Shown here: one piece after another, positions 1 to 5,769 of the stretch
Numbering within the stretch: position 1 is the first letter of the stretch
Layout of the letters: each line of letters opens with the position of its first letter
Assembly: GCA_003669255.1 (NCBI GenBank)
Contig: QWPO01000150.1
Coordinates: 1 to 6,781 of the forward strand
DNA length: 6,781 nt
Source of the DNA: Planctomycetota bacterium
GTDB lineage: Bacteria > Planctomycetota > Planctomycetia > Pirellulales > UBA1268
Direction: 5' to 3'
The notes under the pieces: generated by a model
The model's database searches: none
Told to the model about the DNA's origin: nothing
What the model saw: only the letters and a program-made list of their open reading frames with translations
Program-made: the position numbers and the translations under genes

Positions 1-21
1 CAGCCCCTCGCTGAATCGTCA

Positions 22-79
22 CCTCGTAGCACAGGTTTCCAACCTGTGTTGCCTCGTAGCACAGGTTTTCAACCTGTGC
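22..79 (+). repeat. Two tandem copies of a palindromic intergenic element (E1, E2)
   Basis: Two 28-base copies (22-49 and 52-79) sit head to tail with a 30-base period and differ at two positions. Each contains the palindrome CACAGGTT-TTC/TCC-AACCTGTG, which can fold into a stem of 8-9 pairs with a 3-base loop (hairpins at 29-49 and 59-79). In E2 the outermost G-C pair is intact; in E1 it is a G-T wobble. Two further copies occur at 2867-2922. They lie just past the stop codon of the minus-strand gene, so they could shape or end its transcript, but no T-run follows and this is only inference. The rest of 1-134 shows nothing I can name. Confidence 0.85.
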
Positions 80-134
80 CTGTACCCACGCCGCATCGAT
101 TCGGGGCCATCCACAGAAAAGAGCCCCCGCGCCG

Positions 135-2624
135 TCACCGCCGTGGCGTCTGATCGGTGTCCGGCTTGTCGGCCGTCTTGAGATCCGTCTTGGCAGCGAG
201 CGCAGACGCCACGAGTGACCGTAGCGATGAGTCCCACCAGTGGTCGAGCGCCGAGGGGAGGGCCGCGAGCGCGGCGTCTTCCGAGTCGCAGCCGCGGAGT
301 TCGTGGACGAGCGGCAGCAGTACGCCCGGGTCGCCGAAGCAGCTGTTCCCGATCGTGCGGGCCTCGTCGTCATCGAGCGAACGGACGAGCGCCACGCCGC
401 AGCGGTCGAGGCCACAGTCGGCGAGCACGGCTCGGACCGCTTCGCAGTCGGCGTGAAATGCGGCGGTGGAGAGCCGCGTCTGGCCCTGCCTCGCGAATGA
501 CACCGCCATGGTTTCGATCGGGATCAGGTTGGCGGCGGCAAGGTTGGCGATCGGGCCGTAGTGCGTGTTCGCCATCAGCGACGTGATTTCCCAGAGCGCG
601 CCGGTGGAGTCTTTGCCAGCTGCGAGCGTCGCGATCCGCACCAGGGCGCAGGGCCAAGTGTCGCGGCCACACGACTCGTCGAGCCACCGCCAGGCTTGCG
701 TGGTCGTGGTGAGGGTGAGCATCGACCAGGGGTCGGTCGGGCCGGTGGTTGAGGCCGACGGGATCACGGGGAGGGGCTGCGAGTCGTCGTCGGCCAGTTG
801 GGCGAGCCCAGTTGCAACACGGGAGTCGGCGGTCGTAAAGCCGCCGCGGCCCGCCATCTCGAGCAGATTGACGGCGACTGTGCCGATTCGCGGTCGCCAT
901 GTGGTGAAGGCCTCGGCGAAGCCCGCCGCAGCGGAGATCCGACCCGCAGCGTCGAGAAACCCGTCAGCGGCGATGAACTCGACGAGCGACGTGATCGGGG
1001 CGTCGGCACGGTAGGCGTCGGCGCCGGCCCGGTCGCGGAGCGCCCCGAGATCGCGGGCGAGGAGCCCTGGCGTCGCTCCAACGGCGATGGTCGATCCGTC
1101 CGGCGCGCGAATCGAGACGATCCGCCCCGATGGCCCGTCGAAACGGGCCTCGGCGTTGCGATCACTCACCACGAGCACGTCGTCTTCCCAGCGGACCTGC
1201 GTCTCCGGCCCGTGCACGAGCGACAGGCAGGCGACCGGCTCGATCCGAGCAGTGATGGCGACTGCCGCCTCGGCATCGCGCGGCCGAGGCTCGATCGCGG
1301 CCCCCACGGTGAACTTGCGAGGGTAGGAGTAGCGGCCGCGGTCGCTCGTTTCGGTGAGGTCGAGGGCGACGGTGAAACAGCCGCGAACCTTCACCGGCAA
1401 CGGCACCTCGAACCGGCCCGCGGCTCGGGGCAGGTACCAGCCGAGCCCGAGGCCGCTCGCGGCCACGCCGCAGGCGTCGTTGGTGCCGGGCAGGCACGTG
1501 AGAAGCGCGCCGTCGCGGGTAGAGATCGCGAGCGACGCGGCGGCTGGCTCTTCGGCGCCGCGGTGCCAGCCGATGGTGAGGTCGTCGTCGTTGGCGAGCG
1601 TGTCGAGCAGCCACGACCGGAACCGCAGCATCACATCCTCCTCGCGAGTGAGCGGCTGGCCGAGGGGCGGCACGTGCGGGTATGCCGCCAGATCGAAGAT
1701 TGCGACGACACCGGTCACCCCGCTGGCGTCGGGCTTGGTCTCCTTGAACTTCACGTCGTGGCGGACGAATCGCCCCGATTCCCTCACGGCCTCGAGCCAC
1801 GCCAAGCGGTCGTGTTCGGTGACCGTGCGGCCGATCTCGATGCCGAGCGTCTCGCAGAGGATGGCGGACGACACCCGCGACGCGGGTGCGACCTCGACTT
1901 CCCGGAGGACGGCAGCCGGCGGAAGGTTGGCAAACGCGATCGTGAGCACCGCGCCGTCGTCGCCGCGGGCCACCGTGATGTCACACCGCGGCCCGGTGGT
2001 CTGCGGCTTCTCGACGCCCCGCGCTGCGGCGAAGGAGCCGTGATCGCGGAGGAACCGCACGATCGCCGCGCGAACGGTCCGCAGGTATTGGGGATCGAAC
2101 GGGGCGGGCTGGCCGCGGCTCCACAGGGCGGGCTCCATGCGGGCCGGCTGGCCGCGGTAGTCGAACCACCTCGTGCCGCTCCAGCCACTCTCGGTGTCCA
2201 CTGCGCGGGGCACTGCGTCAGCGGGCGGCCTCTGCGACTTCAGCCAGCCGCGGAGGTCGCCGGCGAGGTCGTCGGGCAGGCCGGTGATTTCGATCGCGGT
2301 GGCAAGGTGCCGTGCGCCAGGAACGGCATCGATGATCACGCGGTCGCCGTCGGTGCCGGTTTCGACGGTGGCCGTTGCCTTCGCGTCGGAATAGCCCGCG
2401 TGCTGTAGTGCGAGCGTGGTTTTGTCGACGACTGCGGCGAGATACGCCTTTCGTGTCGTCAGCGGGCTCGTGAGCAGGAGGAGGCCGTCGTCGTTGGCGA
2501 GCGACCGCGCGAGGAGATCGGGGGTGGGTTCATCGACGCCGCGAACGACATACTCGCGGGCGGAGGCAACGGCCGCCGAGGCGGCGAGGAGAAAGAAGAG
2601 GAGCCCGCGTGCAGCACCGCGCAT
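135..2624 (-). CDS. Exported protein with POTRA-like repeats, function unknown
   Basis: This gene encodes 829 residues. It opens with a clear Sec signal peptide: Arg at 2 and 6, a hydrophobic core at about 8-20, and likely cleavage after the A-S-A at 20-22, so the mature protein is outside the cytoplasm. Residues about 45-116 and about 176-313 have the strand-helix-helix-strand-strand rhythm of POTRA domains. Examples are the helix ending in HAGY (75-78) followed by strands and V-P-G at 101-103, then an I-x-I-x-G strand at 111-115, and a second run starting LREVEV at 240 with an E-S-G-R-F turn at 282-286. POTRA domains normally precede an Omp85/TamA/FhaC beta-barrel, but I see no barrel here. 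Residues about 330-829 are unrecognised and carry scattered cysteines (377, 385, 416, 466, 652, 659, 727, 737, 742, 762, 779), which may form disulfides. The tail after about 812 is polar and probably disordered. The ATG at 2624 is chosen because it directly precedes the signal peptide; the ribosome site is weak. The POTRA call is by eye only; the existence of the gene is much surer than its domain call. Confidence 0.85.
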   Translation of the reverse strand: MRGAARGLLFFLLAASAAVASAREYVVRGVDEPTPDLLARSLANDDGLLLLTSPLTTRKAYLAAVVDKTTLALQHAGYSDAKATATVETGTDGDRVIIDAVPGARHLATAIEITGLPDDLAGDLRGWLKSQRPPADAVPRAVDTESGWSGTRWFDYRGQPARMEPALWSRGQPAPFDPQYLRTVRAAIVRFLRDHGSFAAARGVEKPQTTGPRCDITVARGDDGAVLTIAFANLPPAAVLREVEVAPASRVSSAILCETLGIEIGRTVTEHDRLAWLEAVRESGRFVRHDVKFKETKPDASGVTGVVAIFDLAAYPHVPPLGQPLTREEDVMLRFRSWLLDTLANDDDLTIGWHRGAEEPAAASLAISTRDGALLTCLPGTNDACGVAASGLGLGWYLPRAAGRFEVPLPVKVRGCFTVALDLTETSDRGRYSYPRKFTVGAAIEPRPRDAEAAVAITARIEPVACLSLVHGPETQVRWEDDVLVVSDRNAEARFDGPSGRIVSIRAPDGSTIAVGATPGLLARDLGALRDRAGADAYRADAPITSLVEFIAADGFLDAAGRISAAAGFAEAFTTWRPRIGTVAVNLLEMAGRGGFTTADSRVATGLAQLADDDSQPLPVIPSASTTGPTDPWSMLTLTTTTQAWRWLDESCGRDTWPCALVRIATLAAGKDSTGALWEITSLMANTHYGPIANLAAANLIPIETMAVSFARQGQTRLSTAAFHADCEAVRAVLADCGLDRCGVALVRSLDDDEARTIGNSCFGDPGVLLPLVHELRGCDSEDAALAALPSALDHWWDSSLRSLVASALAAKTDLKTADKPDTDQTPRR

Positions 2625-2714
2625 AGGTCACCCGCCAGGAAGCGAAACGCCAGGCGGGGAAGATAGCGGGCTCAAACCAAGCCGCAAACGCCGAAAATAG
2701 CGGCGTCTGGCGGT

Positions 2715-2745
2715 GGTTCGCCCCACGCCTTACGGCGTTGGGCTT
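2715..2745 (-). repeat. Palindromic element, GTAA-loop family, copy A
   Basis: This 31-base element is repeated exactly at 2817-2847. It contains ACGCC-TTAC-GGCGT (2725-2738), a 5-pair stem. Read on the minus strand the loop is GTAA, and the element aligns with the plus-strand copies C and D: all start AAGCC, and A, B and C then share the core CCGTAAGGC, which becomes CCGTAGGGC in D. I therefore treat it as an inverted member of the same family. Confidence 0.85.
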
Positions 2746-2760
2746 AGACGGTGGTTCAGA

Positions 2761-2784
2761 AAGCCGACCGGCCGTAAGGCCGCG
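2761..2784 (+). repeat. Palindromic element, GTAA-loop family, copy C
   Basis: This 24-base element matches 2930-2953 at 23 of 24 positions. It contains CGGCC-GTAA-GGCCG (2769-2782), a 5-pair stem with a GTAA loop. It lies between copies A and B in opposite orientation to them. Confidence 0.85.
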
Positions 2785-2816
2785 GGCGTCCCACGGTGGA
2801 GGTGGCGAGTGGCGGC

Positions 2817-2847
2817 GGTTCGCCCCACGCCTTACGGCGTTGGGCTT
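2817..2847 (-). repeat. Palindromic element, GTAA-loop family, copy B
   Basis: Identical over 31 bases to copy A at 2715-2745, 102 bases further on. The hairpin ACGCC-TTAC-GGCGT is at 2827-2840. The exact identity of two copies 102 bases apart points to recent duplication or to gene conversion. Confidence 0.85.
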
Positions 2848-2866
2848 GGACACTACGTGACGAGCG

Positions 2867-2922
2867 GTAGCACAGGTTTTCAACCTGTGCCGGATGTGCC
2901 GCAGGTTGAAAACCTGCGCTAC
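2867..2922. repeat. Inverted pair of E palindromes forming a long imperfect hairpin (E3, E4)
   Basis: Copy E3 (2867-2891, plus orientation) is identical over 25 bases to 56-80 at the other end of the preceding gene. Copy E4 (2899-2924) is the reverse-complement form. Each folds alone (2870-2890 and 2899-2919). Together, 2867-2889 pairs with 2900-2922: one mismatch (A2872/C2917), one wobble (T2888/G2901), and all other pairs Watson-Crick, with a loop of about ten bases. It could form a cruciform in DNA or a strong RNA hairpin on either strand. No T-run follows, so a rho-independent terminator is not supported. Confidence 0.88.
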
Positions 2923-2929
2923 GGGGAGC

Positions 2930-2953
2930 AAGCCGACCGGCCGTAGGGCCGCG
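2930..2953 (+). repeat. Palindromic element, GTAA-loop family, copy D
   Basis: Differs from copy C at one base, which changes the loop from GTAA to GTAG (hairpin 2938-2951). It sits six bases beyond E4 and is followed by the recurring GGCGGTGGTT motif at 2957-2966. Confidence 0.83.
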
Positions 2954-2993
2954 AGGGGCGGTGGTTTACGGGGTTATAGTGCCGCGCCTTGGG

Positions 2994-3027
2994 TGGCCGA
3001 TACGCTCGTGTGGCCGATACGTTGGTG
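2994..3027 (+). repeat. 17-base tandem duplication before the DUF2293 gene
   Basis: Two adjacent 17-base units (2994-3010 and 3011-3027), each starting TGGCCGATACG, match at 15 of 17 positions. They end 22 bases before the ATG at 3050, so they would fall in the 5' leader or promoter region. They could be a slippage duplication or a doubled binding site; nothing in the sequence decides between these. Confidence 0.75.
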
Positions 3028-3049
3028 CGCGAGGAGACTCTCGGAGCCG

Positions 3050-3730
3050 ATGGCCGGAAACCTTTATCTGCCGGGGCCGACCGACTCGACCGTTCGCGCG
3101 GCGAACGGGGCCGTGGTGGCCGTGCCCGCCGGTTGGATCCTCGTGCCGCCCGGCGATCCGGGCCTGACGCGGCGGGTCAAGGCGGCGGGGGATCACTGGG
3201 TGGTCCAGGAAAAGGTCGGCCGGAGGATGTTTTCGCGGGGCGTGTGGGCGGACCGCGCGACGGTGGAACGGATCCGGGCCGAACTCGAGTCAGAACGATC
3301 GACCGAGGCCTATGCGAAGCGGCAGGCCTCGGCCGCACGGCGACGAGACGCAGAGCAGGCCGAGTATGTGGAAGACTTCTCCGCGGCCGTTCTGGCCTTC
3401 CTTGGGTTTCACGAGCGGCATGCCACGCTGGCCGAGCGTCTCGCTGCGGCCGTCACGTCGCATGCCACCCCGGTCGGCAGCGGCACGGTGGCCCGCACCG
3501 AACGGATCCCAATCGAACGGCGGGCTGAGGCGGCTGTGATCGCCTGGATGCGACACCAGACCACCGCTTACGACTCCATGAAGATTCCGCGGGTGAAGGG
3601 GAAGCGTCGCGAGGTCCGCCGCATGCTCGCCGCGCGGTCAAAGGACCTGCTCGCCCGTTACCGCAGCGGAGAGTCCGCGGCTGCGTCGTGTCCGCTGGCG
3701 CAGTCGCTCAGCCCACCGCGCGATCGGTGA
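3050..3730 (+). CDS. DUF2293 domain-containing protein
   Basis: This gene encodes 226 residues. The C-terminal part (about 149-205) matches my memory of the DUF2293 signature: R-x-E-R-I-P-I-E at 149-156, A-V-I-A-W-M-R-H at 162-169, T-x-Y-D at 172-175, then a basic helix with R-x-x-V-R at 186-190. The N-terminal part also fits bacterial members: a V-A-V-P stretch (23-26), P-G-D-P-G-L-T-R-R (34-42), then a long charged helical segment (about 68-125) rich in Arg, Glu and Ala. The domain has no established biochemical function that I know of. No signal peptide or membrane segment is visible, so it is probably cytosolic. ATG 3050 is preferred over an in-frame ATG at 2894 because the extra residues would be encoded by intergenic repeats. 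GAGGAG at 3031-3036 lies 13 bases upstream, a long spacing; GGAG at 3043-3046 is too close. The last 23 bases overlap the convergent gene at 3708-5060. Confidence 0.87.
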   Translation: MAGNLYLPGPTDSTVRAANGAVVAVPAGWILVPPGDPGLTRRVKAAGDHWVVQEKVGRRMFSRGVWADRATVERIRAELESERSTEAYAKRQASAARRRDAEQAEYVEDFSAAVLAFLGFHERHATLAERLAAAVTSHATPVGSGTVARTERIPIERRAEAAVIAWMRHQTTAYDSMKIPRVKGKRREVRRMLAARSKDLLARYRSGESAAASCPLAQSLSPPRDR

Positions 3731-5060
3731 GGGTGGCGAGCGACGTGTTGGCCGCCAGTTCCCGCTGCGAGCGGCGGAGCGCCTCGACCGTGCGCGACTT
3801 TCGGCGGCCGGTGCGGTCGTGGAGCATGCCCTGGCCAAACTCCACGAGGCTCTCGGCGGAGATGTCTTGCGGCGGCCGGGCGAGCGTGTAGGCGGCGACA
3901 TTCGTCGCCACGCGGTGCACGAAGCCCTCGGCGGCGAGTTTCTCGAGGATCTCCGTCGCCACCGGCTCGGGCAGGCCCGTTTCTTCGACGAGCGCGGCGA
4001 GAGGCACCGCCTTGCCGGCTTCAAAGCCCTCGGCGATCGCCTCCATCAGGAGCAGCACCGACGAGGCGTCGAGCAGCGCCGAGCGGGAGCGAAGCCGCGA
4101 CACCTCGTCGATCTCATGGCGACCCCCGAGCCGCTGCACGATCGCCGCCACCTCCACGCCGAAGAGGATGCAGATCCACATCGCGTAGGTCCAGAGCATG
4201 AGCACCGGCACGAAGCCGAGCGGGCCGTAGAGATGGCTGAAGGAGAAGGCGTTGTTGATGTAGGCGGCGAGGCCCACCTTGCCGATGTGGAGGAGCACTG
4301 CGGAGACGAAGGCACCGCCCACCGCCGACCGCCACGAGACCTGGGTGTTGGGGAGCAGCACGAACGTGCCCAGGAGCATGAGCGTGATGATGCCCACACT
4401 CCAGACCACGCCGAGCACGTGGAGCAGGCCGGCGCGGGCCTCCACGGAAGCGATCCACCGGCCCACGTGGCTGTCGACGACGAACAACAGTGCGATGCCG
4501 ATCGGCCCCACGGTGAGCACCGTCCAGTAGACCGGCATTCGCCGCAGCCAGGAGCGGCCCTGGGGCGCGCGGTAGATCGTGTTGAAGCAGTCTTCGATCG
4601 TCACCATCATCGCGACGGCCGCGTAGATCATTGCGGCGAGGCCGAGCAGGCCGAGCGTTTCCAGGTCGATCGTCCCGAACTTGCCGATCATGTCCTCGAG
4701 CCAGGTGCCGAGCGACACGGTTTCGGTGCCGGCCGTGCCGTCGGCGGGCATGATTCGGACCGTATCGAGGCCGGCCGACTGCACGACCTGGTGGACGAGC
4801 GACTGGAGCTTGTCGATCCCCTGCATGCCCTTGAAGAGTGCCGTGCTGACGATCGCCAGCGGCATCAGCGCGAACAGCGTGTGGAAGGCGAGCGCCGCGG
4901 CCATCTGCAGGGCGCGGTCTTCCTGCAGCCGCCGGCCACCGACCCGCGCGAGGTCGTACCAAAACCGCGCCGTCGCCTGCCAGTGCGTCAGCTCCTCGCT
5001 GGGATGGTGAATGACCCGGGAGATCCAGTCGGCGGCGTCGCGGATGCTTCGGCGGATCAT
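3708..5060 (-). CDS. YihY/BrkB-family membrane protein with C-terminal winged-helix-like extension
   Basis: This gene encodes 450 residues. It has about six hydrophobic segments (about 50-74, 136-158, 178-199, 214-236, 245-268, 282-308), as is usual for the YihY/UPF0761 family of inner-membrane proteins, once misnamed ribonuclease BN. Family landmarks are visible: A-A-A-L-A-F-H-T-L-F-A-L-M-P at 54-67, F-N-T-I-Y-R at 159-164, L-P-N at 236-238, W-R-S-A-V-G-G-A at 243-250 and Y-G-P-L-G at 278-282. The transport substrate, if any, is unknown. Beyond the last membrane segment is a cytosolic tail. Residues about 335-395 read as a winged helix: L-A-A-L-V-E-E-T-G-L-P at 354-364, then a second helix ending K-L-A-A-E-G-F-V at 374-381 and a strand. 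An upstream in-frame ATG at 5261 would add 67 Arg/Ser-rich residues and run into the divergent gene at 5203, so ATG 5060 is preferred, though no strong ribosome site precedes it. The 3' end overlaps the DUF2293 gene by 23 bases. Confidence 0.9.
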   Translation of the reverse strand: MIRRSIRDAADWISRVIHHPSEELTHWQATARFWYDLARVGGRRLQEDRALQMAAALAFHTLFALMPLAIVSTALFKGMQGIDKLQSLVHQVVQSAGLDTVRIMPADGTAGTETVSLGTWLEDMIGKFGTIDLETLGLLGLAAMIYAAVAMMVTIEDCFNTIYRAPQGRSWLRRMPVYWTVLTVGPIGIALLFVVDSHVGRWIASVEARAGLLHVLGVVWSVGIITLMLLGTFVLLPNTQVSWRSAVGGAFVSAVLLHIGKVGLAAYINNAFSFSHLYGPLGFVPVLMLWTYAMWICILFGVEVAAIVQRLGGRHEIDEVSRLRSRSALLDASSVLLLMEAIAEGFEAGKAVPLAALVEETGLPEPVATEILEKLAAEGFVHRVATNVAAYTLARPPQDISAESLVEFGQGMLHDRTGRRKSRTVEALRRSQRELAANTSLATLTDRAVG

Positions 5061-5111
5061 GGTGCGGCCCGTGGGGTGGCGAGGGATCGCAACAACTTTA
5101 CCAACACTCGG

Positions 5112-5141
5112 GTGACTGCTGCGGCCGAGATCGGCTATTCT
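5112..5141 (+). promoter_or_regulatory. Possible sigma70-type promoter for the two-gene unit
   Basis: GTGACT (5112-5117) and TATTCT (5136-5141), 18 bases apart, each match four of six consensus positions. They lie in the 142-base divergent gap before the gene at 5203. The match is weak and a chance occurrence is possible. GAGGAG at 5185-5190, 12 bases before the ATG at 5203, is a plausible ribosome site for that gene. Confidence 0.25.
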
Positions 5142-5202
5142 TCGCCGACGGCGGCGTTCGGCCGCGACCACCCCGTTTTCCCCCGAGGAGTTCCTGCTTC
5201 CG

Positions 5203-5769
5203 ATGTACGACACGCTCAGCGAGACCCAGGGCTGCGACCTGCTGTCGCGGCTGTTCACCAAGCGCGGCTACGCGATCAAGCGGAACGTGCAGTTTCGCGA
5301 GTACGGCGTGGAGTTTCACATCGACGGCTGGGATCCGCAGGCCCGGGTGGGCTTCGAGTTTCTGACGAGCGAAGACGAGGATCACGACGACCTCACGCTC
5401 GACGAATACAAGGAACTGTCGGCGGCCCAGCGACGGGGCGAGCTGGCCGTGTTCATCATCGACGAGGTAGAGCCGTTCTCGGCGGAGGATCTCGCCGCTG
5501 AGGCCCACGAGTTTCTCGACGAGGTGGCCGACGCCGCCCATGCCCGGCTCAAGGCGAAGACCCGCGGCAAGAAGGTGGCGAAGAAGAAGCCCGCTGCGAA
5601 GAAGGTGGCTGCGAAGAAGAAGCCGGCGGCCTCGGCTGCGGCGGCGAAGAAGCCCGCGGCGGCGAAGAAGCCGATGGCCACCAAGCGGGTCGGCAAGAAG
5701 GTCGTGAAGAAGAAGGTTGTGAAGACGGCCACCCTGAGGAAAGCCAAGAAGAAGGGCGGCCGCCGGTGA
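5203..5769 (+). CDS. Small alpha/beta-domain protein with histone-H1-like Lys/Ala tail
   Basis: This gene encodes 188 residues in two parts. Residues 1-113 look like a compact alpha/beta domain: helix 8-21, strands about 25-31, 36-41 and 48-54, helix 65-78, strand 81-87, helix 93-113. The order and the acidic pair D41 (in H-I-D-G-W-D-P) and E52 (in G-F-E-F-L) resemble a PD-(D/E)XK nuclease core. However, the Lys expected two residues after E52 is Leu54, so activity is doubtful; K70 on the next helix might replace it. This fold call is inference. Residues 114-188 form a basic low-complexity tail with 27 Lys, 6 Arg and many Ala, containing K-K-P-A-A-x-K-K blocks like the tails of histone H1 and bacterial H1-like proteins, which bind DNA non-specifically. 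A nucleoid-associated role is therefore plausible. No export signal is seen. It is followed by a gene overlapping by four bases (GTGA), so the two are probably co-translated. I do not recognise a named family for the N-terminal domain. Confidence 0.86.
   Translation: MYDTLSETQGCDLLSRLFTKRGYAIKRNVQFREYGVEFHIDGWDPQARVGFEFLTSEDEDHDDLTLDEYKELSAAQRRGELAVFIIDEVEPFSAEDLAAEAHEFLDEVADAAHARLKAKTRGKKVAKKKPAAKKVAAKKKPAASAAAAKKPAAAKKPMATKRVGKKVVKKKVVKTATLRKAKKKGGRR
5551..5766 (+). repeat. Low-complexity AAG-rich tract encoding the basic tail
   Basis: This tract encodes residues 117-188 of the histone-tailed protein. Nearly every Lys codon is AAG (26 of 27; the exception is K180), giving repeated GCGAAGAAGAAGCC blocks, for example at 5578-5591 and 5611-5624. 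Such DNA is prone to in-frame expansion or contraction, so tail length may differ between strains. Confidence 0.7.

Larger units (their letters stand above)
2625..3049. other. Divergent intergenic region filled with palindromic repeats
   Basis: These 425 bases separate two divergent genes (minus strand ending its 5' side at 2624, plus strand starting at 3050). The region holds six palindromic elements in alternating orientation plus a short tandem duplication, each listed separately. A motif GGCGGTGGTT also recurs at 2709-2718 and 2957-2966, with one-base variants at 2747-2756 and 2811-2820. I see no convincing ORF inside. Promoters for both genes should lie here. A lone TATAGT at 2975-2980 could be a -10 box for the plus-strand gene, but no matching -35 is visible. 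Alternating palindromes of this kind are organised like the BIMEs (mosaics of REP sequences) known from enterobacteria. Confidence 0.8.

Noticed and set aside
22..79. Two regularly spaced repeats resembling a CRISPR fragment
   Set aside because: The copies are nearly abutting (2-base gap), have no spacers, recur as scattered copies near 2870 and 2910, and no cas gene is present.
798..2408. 536-residue plus-strand open frame
   Set aside because: It lies wholly antisense to the signal-peptide-bearing gene at 135-2624, has the Arg/Gly/Asp-rich composition of a shadow frame in high-GC DNA, and shows no recognisable domain.
2894..3049. Upstream start for the DUF2293 protein
   Set aside because: The extra 52 codons run through repeat elements E4 and D and the tandem duplication, which is unlikely to be coding.
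2625..3049. Riboswitch or structured ncRNA in the divergent gap
   Set aside because: The folding potential is explained by repeated palindromic elements. I see no known riboswitch core and no evidence of a defined transcript.
5061..5261. N-terminal extension of the YihY-family protein to an ATG at 5261
   Set aside because: The added residues are Arg/Ser-rich with no family match and would overlap the divergent gene starting at 5203. ATG 5060 gives the expected N-terminus.
3819..5501. 560-residue plus-strand open frame
   Set aside because: It is antisense to the YihY-family gene, whose membrane segments and family motifs are clear, and then runs out of frame into the gene at 5203. It is His/Arg/Glu-rich without domain features.
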